From VRUE01 sp963730315 (GTDB taxonomy: Bacteria > Actinomycetota > Thermoleophilia > Solirubrobacterales > 70-9), in NCBI GenBank assembly GCA_963730315.1, contig CAVSRD010000001.1:1-33102 (forward strand): DNA of 33,102 nucleotides, in the 5' to 3' direction. The position numbers and the translations under genes were made by a program. Shown one piece after another: positions 24,139 through 30,816 of this stretch (positions within the stretch are counted from its first letter, which is position 1; each line of letters begins with the position of its first letter). The notes beneath the pieces were generated by a model. The model was not told the DNA's origin, ran no database searches, and worked only from the letters and a program-made list of their open reading frames with translations.

Positions 24139-24524
24139 GATTCTTGCGTTTCCGACGGGAACCCCGAACATTCTTGGGGGCCCAAATAGCGGCGGTGGAG
24201 GCGAGGGCTGCGGCGGCGGAGGAACCATTCGACCAGGTCGCGGCAGCTGCCCTGCGACCCGCCTTCGAATTCCAGCGTCAGAAAGATGCTGCAGCGCACG
24301 CTGTGAGCCGAGCGCCGGTGGCAGCTGCCGGGGCGGACGGCCACGCAGTATCCCCCGTCCCTTCCTCCTCCTTTTTCGTTGATCGCCGCGCAGAGGCCCT
24401 TCGCGTAGGGCTTGTCGGCCCTGGCCGCGCGCGGCACCTTCAGCGTGTGGGCCTCGCTCGTCGCCGCCAGCGACAGCACCCCGATCAACGCCAAGAGCAG
24501 TATGGGTCTCCAAGGTGATGTCAT
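24132..24524 (-). CDS. Small secreted Cys-rich protein of unknown function
   Basis: This 130-residue protein starts at an ATG 7 nt after GAGGAG. Residues 1-25 form a clear signal peptide (RPILLLALIGVLSLAATSEA). The mature part carries six cysteines (in GLCAAI, GYCVAV, GSCHRR, VRCSIF, GSCRDL and PQECSG), an even number that could form three disulfides. The end is basic (WFLRRRSPRLHRRYL). I do not recognise a domain. It is convergent with the flippase-like gene and lies downstream of a TadE-like gene, so it may be an exported partner, but nothing in the sequence shows this. Confidence 0.7.
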   Translation of the reverse strand: MTSPWRPILLLALIGVLSLAATSEAHTLKVPRAARADKPYAKGLCAAINEKGGGRDGGYCVAVRPGSCHRRSAHSVRCSIFLTLEFEGGSQGSCRDLVEWFLRRRSPRLHRRYLGPQECSGFPSETQESY

Positions 24525-24575
24525 CTTCCAGCTCCTCGAGCGCTGAGCAATCTCTTGGCTTGGACCGACGCGGGC

Positions 24576-25286
24576 TCAGCTCGACCAGCCAGGGTAGCGG
24601 CTTTCCACCTGCCAGCGCCAGGGCGGCTCCTCGTCCGGCGGGAAGTCGTACTGGTCGCGGCCGGGCAGGGTCTCCAGGGGGACGAGGTTCGGGTCGTCCT
24701 CGAGTAGCACGCGCACGTGGCTCGCGGCCTCGATCTGGGCACCGCCGGCGCGGCGGACCACCCGCTCCCAGCCGAGCGTGGGGCGGTAGAGCCAGTAGCT
24801 CACCTCGATCCAGCCGAGCGAGCGGCGCCGATCGACGACGGCCGTGAAGGCGGTGGTGCGACGGCCTGCGGTGGTCAGGTGCCCGCCGGCGGCGCCCGGC
24901 CGCGGGACCGCGCAGCTCGGCCGCCGGCAGCGGCGGAAGTCGACCGGGACGAGCGGCAGCCCGGAGGGACCGGGGCGGGCGGCGGGGGCCGGCGCCAGTG
25001 CGCGGACGAGGCGCGCCACCGGCCAGCCGTAGGCGGGCACCAGCGGGTGGTGGCGGCAAGCGTCGGGGAGCCGCGGGGCGCAGGCGAGGCGCCGCGCGAT
25101 CGTCCCGGCCAGACCGCGGCCCGAGTCGACCTCCCCGTCCGCCGCGACGGCGGCGATCGCAACGAGCAGCAGCAGCGCGATCAGCGCCGCCAGGCCCGCC
25201 TGCTCGACGCTGGCCGAGCCCCGCTCGCCGTCCCCACGGCTGCCCGCCGACCCCGATCTGCGCGTCAAGCCCCGCACGCGGCTCAC
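24576..25286 (-). CDS. TadE-like pseudopilin-type protein
   Basis: This 236-residue protein starts at a GTG at 25286. After a basic N-terminus the segment RGSASVEQAGLAALIALLLL looks like a class III prepilin signal: Gly just before the predicted cleavage, Glu at +5 of the mature protein, then one hydrophobic helix. The rest is extracellular, with four Cys (ACAPRLPDAC and RRCRRPSCA) and a C-terminal part with Trp-rich segments (WIEVSYWLYRPTLGW, PPWRWQVESRYPGW). TadE-type pseudopilins belong to Flp/Tad pili or related secretion systems. No tad ATPase or platform gene is in this window, so the assembly machinery must be elsewhere, or the protein has another use. Family membership rests on the N-terminus only. 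Confidence 0.6.
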   Translation of the reverse strand: MSRVRGLTRRSGSAGSRGDGERGSASVEQAGLAALIALLLLVAIAAVAADGEVDSGRGLAGTIARRLACAPRLPDACRHHPLVPAYGWPVARLVRALAPAPAARPGPSGLPLVPVDFRRCRRPSCAVPRPGAAGGHLTTAGRRTTAFTAVVDRRRSLGWIEVSYWLYRPTLGWERVVRRAGGAQIEAASHVRVLLEDDPNLVPLETLPGRDQYDFPPDEEPPWRWQVESRYPGWSS

Positions 25287-25370
25287 GCTAGGTCCCGCCG
25301 GCGCGCCCGTGGCGCGCCAAATGCAAATACTGCGTGCCCCGAATCACCCGGTCTGCGAACATATTTCACG

Positions 25371-25640
25371 ATGGAGGGCGGCGGCTTCAACCTGTTCGGC
25401 GACCCGGAGGAGTTTCGCGCCCGAATGGAGGAGCTTTCCGAGCAGATGCAGTCCTCGCAGCGGGTCGCCTGGGCCGACAACGCGATCCGCCTCGCGGTCG
25501 AGCTGACCGTCGCCTCGATCGAACGACTCGAGCTGACAGGCAACAGCGACGAGCAGGCGATGCAGGTACGCGACGCGATCCGCGTCCTCTTCCCCGAGGC
25601 GGTCACCCTCGTCCGCGAGGCCCGCGAAGGGCTCTCCTGA
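25371..25640 (+). CDS. Small helical protein of unknown function
   Basis: This 89-residue, mostly helical protein begins MEGGGFNLFGDPEEFRARM, then EELSEQMQSSQRVAWADNAI, and ends in VRDAIRVLFPEAVTLVREA. It has no membrane helix or cysteine. Codon use is typical for the region. An AT-rich CATATT at 25360-25365 lies 5 nt before the ATG, with no Shine-Dalgarno, so the transcript may be almost leaderless. It runs divergent from the TadE-like gene. I do not recognise the family; the N-terminal FGDPEEFRARMEEL pattern suggests a short coiled coil. Confidence 0.65.
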   Translation: MEGGGFNLFGDPEEFRARMEELSEQMQSSQRVAWADNAIRLAVELTVASIERLELTGNSDEQAMQVRDAIRVLFPEAVTLVREAREGLS

Positions 25641-25666
25641 GGCCCACCCCTACCGGGATGGCCCAG

Positions 25667-26281
25667 TCACAGGAGCTTGAGATCGAGGCAGACGGCGCTG
25701 CCGCGGCGCAGGGCGGCGCCCAGTAGCTCGAGCGGCAGGGCGACGACGAGCGCCGGGATCGCCAGGACGGCGAGCACCAGCCAGTCGAGCCGCCGCTGCC
25801 ACCGCTTGGGTGCCGGGATCGAGGCGCCGACCGCGACGTCGTGGCCGAACGTCGCGCTGTTCAGCAGGGTCTGCCACATCGTCGCGATGCCGGCGCCCGG
25901 CGACCAGCGGGTCCTCTTCACCACCTGGTCGCGCCGGGCGACGAGGCGGCGCACCGACTCGACCGTGAACAGGTAGCGGGCGCCCGGCTCCAGCCCGCCC
26001 CAGCCCGCGCCGCCGATCGAGGCCGAGAGGCTTGCCCGGTTGGCGATCGTCGGGCCCCCGCCGGCGGCGAGGCGGTCCAGCTCGCGCAGCGCTGCCTCGG
26101 CGCTACCCGGTCCGCCGACCGCGCCGAGCCCGCAGCTCTCGCAGCGGCTGACCGGCCCGGCGAAGCCGCGCCGCGCCTCGATCCAGCCGAACAGCGGCTC
26201 GCCGCATGCCGGGCAGGGCGGGTTCTCGGGCCCGGCGCCCGCCTCGAGCGGGACGACGGGGGTGCGCTCCGGGTTGCCCAC
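25667..26281 (-). CDS. Zinc-ribbon/membrane protein resembling the tail of a methyltransferase
   Basis: This is 204 residues from a GTG at 26281. A four-Cys knuckle (C23, C26, C47, C50 in PPCPACGEPLFG and SRCESCGLG) looks like a zinc ribbon, the element that precedes the SAM domain in some methyltransferases. The next part (ANRASLSASIGGAGWGGLEP, then ARYLFTVESVRRLVAR) matches the late region of class I SAM methyltransferases (asparagine, W..L.P, FT..SLR.LL), but the SAM-binding Rossmann part with GxGxG is missing. A membrane segment (WLVLAVLAIPALVVALPLEL) closes the protein. It is therefore probably not an active methyltransferase. TACGCT lies 7 nt upstream of the GTG; it is divergent from a CBS protein gene. 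Confidence 0.65.
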   Translation of the reverse strand: MGNPERTPVVPLEAGAGPENPPCPACGEPLFGWIEARRGFAGPVSRCESCGLGAVGGPGSAEAALRELDRLAAGGGPTIANRASLSASIGGAGWGGLEPGARYLFTVESVRRLVARRDQVVKRTRWSPGAGIATMWQTLLNSATFGHDVAVGASIPAPKRWQRRLDWLVLAVLAIPALVVALPLELLGAALRRGSAVCLDLKLL

Positions 26282-26287
26282 GCCCGA

Positions 26288-26294
26288 TAGCGTA
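26288..26294. promoter_or_regulatory. Bidirectional -10 element TAGCGTA
   Basis: Plus strand TAGCGT ends 7 nt before the GTG at 26301. Minus strand TACGCT ends 7 nt before the GTG at 26281. The arrangement is exactly symmetric, and no Shine-Dalgarno fits on either side. Confidence 0.6.
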
Positions 26295-26300
26295 CGCGCC

Positions 26301-26747
26301 GTGCAGCTCAGCAAGATCATGACCGCTGGCGTCGTCACCGCTACTCCGGAGGCGAGCGCCGTCTCGGTCGCCCGGCAGATGCGCGACAGCCGGGTCGGCT
26401 CGGTGGTCCTCGTCGACCCGGCCGGCTCGCCGGTGGCGATGGTAACCGACCGCGACCTCGCCGTGCGGGTCTTCGCCGCCGGCGTCGATCCCGAGGCGGC
26501 GGTCGGCGAGCACGCCTCGCGGCCGCTGATCTGCGGCGAGCCGGCGATGGGCCTCGATGAGGCGGCGGCGCTGATGGTTCAGCACCGGGTGCGGCGCCTG
26601 CCGGTGCTGGACGGGGGCAGCCTCGCGGGGATCGTCACCCTCGACGACATCGCGGTGCGGACCGGCAACCTCGAGGTGGCGCAGCGGATGACCGCCGAGG
26701 TGATCGAGGGCGCCCTGCCCCAGTTCTACTTCTACGAGCGAGGCTGA
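26301..26747 (+). CDS. CBS-domain pair protein
   Basis: This 148-residue cytosolic protein is made of two CBS domains. The first: VQLSKIMTAGVVTATPEAS, then MRDSRVGSVVLVD and AMVTDRDLAVRVFA. The second: AMGLDEAAALMVQHRVRRL and LAGIVTLDDIAVRTG. CBS pairs bind adenosine nucleotides or similar ligands and regulate partner proteins. The protein has no other domain. It starts at a GTG exactly 7 nt after TAGCGT, and an open frame further upstream is only a shadow. The following membrane protein gene begins 8 nt after its stop, so the two form an operon, but a functional link is not shown. Confidence 0.88.
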   Translation: MQLSKIMTAGVVTATPEASAVSVARQMRDSRVGSVVLVDPAGSPVAMVTDRDLAVRVFAAGVDPEAAVGEHASRPLICGEPAMGLDEAAALMVQHRVRRLPVLDGGSLAGIVTLDDIAVRTGNLEVAQRMTAEVIEGALPQFYFYERG

Positions 26748-26755
26748 GCGCGCCC

Positions 26756-27676
26756 ATGCAGCCGGACAGGGCGGAGCAGCTGGCCTGGGAGGAGCGCTGG
26801 TCGCTGCCGGTCGGGCTGGCGACCCTGGCGGCGATCGCGCTGGTGGTCGTCTCGGCGGTCGTGGTCAGCTCGATCGGCGGCGACGGCGAAGCGGCGCTGC
26901 TTCGCTCAGCGCACTCCCACACCACGGACCTCGCCCTCTCCAGCGCCCTCCAGGCAGTCGGGATCGGCCTCCTGGTCGTGCCCCTCTACTACCTGTTCCA
27001 GGCTGCCGGGGCGCGCAGCGAGCAGCTGCGGCGCCAGTTCGTCGGGGTGGTCATCGCGGCGCCGCTGTTCCTCCTCGTGGCGGCGCTGCTCAACGGCGCC
27101 GCGACGAAGGAAGCGGCGGACGAATTCGTCGCCGGCAAGGCGACCACCGACCTGACGGTGCGGGAAGCGAGCGCGGACTGTCGCGGCGAACGGAAGGAAG
27201 ACGCGAAGGCGTTCCGCGAAGAATTCGGCGGCGGTGCGGCTGCGGTGCGGCGCTGCGCCGACCGGGAAGTCGCCGATGAAGCGGCAGCCGATGCGGTCAG
27301 CGGAGCCTCGCTTCGCGGGGCCGCCACCGGGTTCGGGCTCGGCGGCCGGCTCGGCCTCGCCTTCGCCCTCATCTATACCTGCCTCTACGCGATGCGGGTC
27401 GGCCTGCTGACCCGCTTCTGGGGCTCGCTGGGGATCGCGGTCGGCGCCGCGGCGCTGCTCCTGCTGATCCAGTTCACGCTGATCTGGTTCCTCTACTTCG
27501 CCCTGCTTGCGGCGGGGTGGATTCCGGGCGGCCGACCGCCCGCCTGGGCGGCTGGCGAGGCGATCCCCTGGCCGACCCCGGGGGAGCGGGCTGGCGAGGC
27601 GCTCGACGAGGGGGAAGACGAGCCCGACGAGCCCGGCCCGGGCGAAGACAGGCGGAAGCGCAAGCAGCGCACCTGA
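26756..27676 (+). CDS. Multi-pass membrane protein of unknown function
   Basis: This 306-residue protein has about six membrane helices: near residues 19-40, 62-82, 95-113 and three in GLGGRLGLAFALIYTCLYAM ... LLIQFTLIWFLYFALLAAGW. A polar external or internal loop of about 75 residues between helices three and four carries two Cys (ADCRGERK and RRCADRE). The C-terminal 50 residues are charged and acidic, then basic (EGEDEPDEPGPGEDRRKRK). I do not recognise the family. It starts 8 nt after the CBS protein stop and is followed 4 nt later by the ABC ATPase, so all four genes (26301-30807) may be one transcript. Confidence 0.75.
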   Translation: MQPDRAEQLAWEERWSLPVGLATLAAIALVVVSAVVVSSIGGDGEAALLRSAHSHTTDLALSSALQAVGIGLLVVPLYYLFQAAGARSEQLRRQFVGVVIAAPLFLLVAALLNGAATKEAADEFVAGKATTDLTVREASADCRGERKEDAKAFREEFGGGAAAVRRCADREVADEAAADAVSGASLRGAATGFGLGGRLGLAFALIYTCLYAMRVGLLTRFWGSLGIAVGAAALLLLIQFTLIWFLYFALLAAGWIPGGRPPAWAAGEAIPWPTPGERAGEALDEGEDEPDEPGPGEDRRKRKQRT

Positions 27677-27680
27677 TCGG

Positions 27681-28430
27681 ATGTCGGTCGAGTCCGGCCA
27701 AGCGCACGCCGCGACCCCGCAGCTTGGGAAGCCGGCGATCTCGCTGCGCGGGGTCCGCAAGACCTACGGAAGCGGAGAGGTCGCCGTCCATGCTCTGCGG
27801 GGCGTCGCCCTCGAGATCTGGCCGGAGGAGTTCGTCGTCCTGCTCGGACCGAGCGGTTCCGGAAAGACGACCCTGCTCAACCTGATCGGCGGGATCGAGC
27901 CGGCCAGCGAGGGCGGGATCGAGGTCTCCGGCAGCGACGTCACCGCCCTCGACGAGGAGGGCAGGACGCGCTTCCGGCGCGAGACGGTCGGCTTCATCTT
28001 CCAGTTCTTCAACCTGATCCCGACCCTGACCGCGCTGGAGAACGTCGAGCTGGTCGCAGAGCTGGGCAACGGCGCCGAGCGGGCGCCGGAGATGCTCGAG
28101 CGGGTCGGCCTCGGCGACCGCATGGACCACTTCCCGGCCCAGCTCTCGGGCGGCGAGCAGCAACGGGTCGCCGTCGCCCGCGCCCTTGCCGGTGGCCCGC
28201 GGGTGCTGCTCGGCGACGAGCCGACCGGCGCGCTCGACCTGGAGACCGGCCGCACCGTGCTGGCGCTGCTGCACGAGCTGAGCCACGAGATGAACCAGAC
28301 CGTGCTGCTCGTAACGCACAACGCCTCGATCGGCCGCATGGCGGACAGGGTGCTGCGGATGCGCGACGGCCGCATCGTCGGCGACGAGCGCAACGACGCC
28401 CCGGCGGACGCCGGGCAGCTCGAGTGGTGA
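27681..28430 (+). CDS. ABC transporter ATP-binding protein, MacB/LolD/FtsE-like
   Basis: This 249-residue ATPase has Walker A GPSGSGKTT (about 56-64), Q-loop FIFQFFNLIPTLTALEN, signature LSGGEQQRVAVARAL, Walker B VLLGDEPTGALD and H-loop LLVTHN. The TALENVEL segment and the DEPTGALD form place it in the MacB/LolD/FtsE branch, which works with FtsX-type permeases. The permease gene follows after 7 nt. Together they would form a mechanotransmission-type or lipid/peptide export complex. The cargo is unknown. The start is the ATG at 27681; a longer frame upstream overlaps the preceding gene and is not used. Confidence 0.95.
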   Translation: MSVESGQAHAATPQLGKPAISLRGVRKTYGSGEVAVHALRGVALEIWPEEFVVLLGPSGSGKTTLLNLIGGIEPASEGGIEVSGSDVTALDEEGRTRFRRETVGFIFQFFNLIPTLTALENVELVAELGNGAERAPEMLERVGLGDRMDHFPAQLSGGEQQRVAVARALAGGPRVLLGDEPTGALDLETGRTVLALLHELSHEMNQTVLLVTHNASIGRMADRVLRMRDGRIVGDERNDAPADAGQLEW

Positions 28431-28437
28431 GCGGGCC

Positions 28438-30807
28438 GTGAGCCCCAAGGCCCTGCGGACCAAGGCGCGCCGCGACATGCGCCGCCAGCGCGCCTCCTTC
28501 CTGGCGATCGCGGTGACGATCTTCCTCGGCGTCACCCTGTTCGGCGCCAGCTACGACGCCTATCAGAACCTCGACGCCTCCTACAAGCGCGCCTTCACCG
28601 AGTACCGCTTCGCCAACCTCACGGTGACCGGCGGGAGGACGGGGCAGCTGGCGCGGCGCGCGCGGGCCACGGCCGGGGTCGAGGCGGTGCAGGCACGGAC
28701 CCAGGCCGACCTGCCGCTGCGGGTCGGCCGCGACAAGTTCCTCGGACGGGTTGTCGGGTTCCCCGCCGCCCGCCAGCCGGCGGTCGACCGGGTTGAGGTC
28801 GAGAGAGGCACCTACCTGCGGCGCTCCGAGCCGCACGGCGTCCTGGTCGAGAAGCACATGGCCGAAGCCTTCGACCTGCGTCCGGGCGACCGCGTCACCG
28901 CGGTCGGCGCGGGCGGGCCCGTGCAGGTGCGGCTCCTCGGCGTCGCCTCCTCACCCGAGTACTTCTGGCCGGCCCGCAGCCGCCAGGACATCCTGCCGGC
29001 GCCGAAGTCGTTCGGCGTCCTCTTCGCGCCAGAAGCGCTGGCGCGCCGGCTTGCCGGCGCCTCCGGCCCCAACCAGGTCGCGATCTACTACGACGGCGGC
29101 CACCAGGACCCGGGCCTGACCGCGAAGCTCAGCCGCGCCGCGGGCAAGCTCGGCGCCGCCGACATCCTCACCCGCGCCGACCAACCATCGAACAGCGCGC
29201 TGCAGCAGGACGTGAAGAGCTTCCGCGAGCTGGCGCTGCTCTTCCCGCTGCTCTTCCTCACCGCGGCTGCGCTCGCCACCGGGGTGCTGATGCGGCGGCT
29301 GGTCACCGCGCAACGGCCGATCGTCGGCATGCTGCGCGCTTGCGGCTACTCGCGCCGCCAGGTCGTCTCCCACTACCTGGCCTTCGGCGTCGCCTGCGGC
29401 CTGGCCGGCGGCGTACTGGGGGCGGCGGCGGCGATCGGCCTCGCCGGCGTCGTCACCGAGGCCTACACGGAAGAGCTCTCTATCCCGATCACGCTGACCT
29501 CGATCTCGCCGCTGACCGCGCTGGTCGGGATCGCCTTCGGCCTGCTGACCGGGGCGATTGCCGCGGCGCTGCCGGCCGCCGCCGCCTCCCGCGTCCCCCC
29601 GGCCGAGGCGATGCGCCGCTTCGCGCCTTCGGGAACCGGCCGGCTCAGCCTCGCCGAGCGCCTGCTGCCGCCGCTGCGGCGGCTGCCGGTGCGCTGGCGG
29701 ATGACGATTCGCGCGGTCGGCCGCAACCCGCGCCGCTCGCTCTCGACCGTGCTCGGCGTCGTCCTCGCCCTCACCCTGATCATCGTCTCCTGGGGGATGA
29801 TCGACACGACGCAGATCCTGGTCGACCGGCAGTACGGCGAGGTCGACCGCCAAGACGCCGAGCTCTACTACCGCGGCGAGCTTGGGCCCTCCGAGTTGCG
29901 GCGCATTCGCGCCGCGAAGGGGGTGGCGGAAGTCGAGCCGGGGGTCGAATTGCCGGTCTCGCTGCGGGCCGGCGAACGCCGCTACCAGACGGCGCTGATC
30001 GGACTCCAGCGCGACACCAAGATGCACGGCTTCCTGCTCGCCGGCGGCGGCACCACCACGCTCCCCGCAGCCGGCCTGCTTGCCGGCCAGGCGCTGCGCG
30101 GGAAGCTCGGGATCGGCAGCGGGGACACGGTCGACGTGACCGTGCCGGGGTCCGGCGTCTCCGCGCCCGCGCCGGTCGAGGGCTTCCTCGACGAGCCGCT
30201 CGGCACCTACGTCTACGCGCCGTTGGGGCCGATCCGCCGCCTTGCCGGGCCGCGGCTCGGGCAAGGGAACGTCGCCTTCGTCCGTTATGCACCGGGGACC
30301 GACCGCGAAGCGATGCGGCGGCGGCTCAGCGCGCTGCCCGGCGTCGTCGCCTTCGCCGACTCCACGGCGCTGAAGTCGACCGTCGACGAATACCTCGGCC
30401 TCTTCTACGCCTTCGTCGGGATCATGCTGCTGTTCGGCGCGGCGATGGCCTTCGCCCTCCTCTACAACTCGATCCAGGCCAACCTTGCCGAACGGGCGGT
30501 CGAGGTGGCGACGCTGCGCGCCGCCGGGATCCGCTTCCGCACCCTCTCGCGGATGATCACCGCCGAGAACTTCCTGGTCACCGCGATCGGCATCGTGCCC
30601 GGCCTGATCGTCGGGGTCGAGGTCTCGCGCCTCTTCCTTGGCTCGTTCTCCAGCGACTCCTTCAGCTTCGACCTGCAGATCCGCGCCTCGACCCTGGTCC
30701 TGTCCGCCCTCGCGATCCTCGCCGTCTCGCTGCTCTCGGAGCGGCCCGGGCTGCGCGCGGTCAAGAAGCTCGACATCGCCAGAGTCGTGCGCGAGCGAGC
30801 TGCCTGA
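28438..30807 (+). CDS. FtsX/MacB-type ABC transporter permease
   Basis: This 789-residue permease starts at a GTG 7 nt after the ATPase stop. One N-terminal helix (FLAIAVTIFLGVTLFGASY) is followed by an extracytoplasmic MacB-type domain of about 200 residues. A first FtsX core with three helices follows (LALLFPLLFLTAAALATGV, then VVSHYLAFGVACGLAGG and LTALVGIAFGLLTGAIAA). The second half repeats the plan: helix at STVLGVVLALTLIIVSWGMI, a second external domain, and a C-terminal FtsX core (YAFVGIMLLFGAAMAFALLY to VLSALAILAVSLL). The duplicated form resembles ABC permeases that export lipids, peptides or siderophores. No cargo is suggested by the neighbours. Its stop lies 9 nt from the convergent ThyX-like gene stop. 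Confidence 0.92.
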   Translation: MSPKALRTKARRDMRRQRASFLAIAVTIFLGVTLFGASYDAYQNLDASYKRAFTEYRFANLTVTGGRTGQLARRARATAGVEAVQARTQADLPLRVGRDKFLGRVVGFPAARQPAVDRVEVERGTYLRRSEPHGVLVEKHMAEAFDLRPGDRVTAVGAGGPVQVRLLGVASSPEYFWPARSRQDILPAPKSFGVLFAPEALARRLAGASGPNQVAIYYDGGHQDPGLTAKLSRAAGKLGAADILTRADQPSNSALQQDVKSFRELALLFPLLFLTAAALATGVLMRRLVTAQRPIVGMLRACGYSRRQVVSHYLAFGVACGLAGGVLGAAAAIGLAGVVTEAYTEELSIPITLTSISPLTALVGIAFGLLTGAIAAALPAAAASRVPPAEAMRRFAPSGTGRLSLAERLLPPLRRLPVRWRMTIRAVGRNPRRSLSTVLGVVLALTLIIVSWGMIDTTQILVDRQYGEVDRQDAELYYRGELGPSELRRIRAAKGVAEVEPGVELPVSLRAGERRYQTALIGLQRDTKMHGFLLAGGGTTTLPAAGLLAGQALRGKLGIGSGDTVDVTVPGSGVSAPAPVEGFLDEPLGTYVYAPLGPIRRLAGPRLGQGNVAFVRYAPGTDREAMRRRLSALPGVVAFADSTALKSTVDEYLGLFYAFVGIMLLFGAAMAFALLYNSIQANLAERAVEVATLRAAGIRFRTLSRMITAENFLVTAIGIVPGLIVGVEVSRLFLGSFSSDSFSFDLQIRASTLVLSALAILAVSLLSERPGLRAVKKLDIARVVRERAA

Positions 30808-30816
30808 AGCCCTCGT

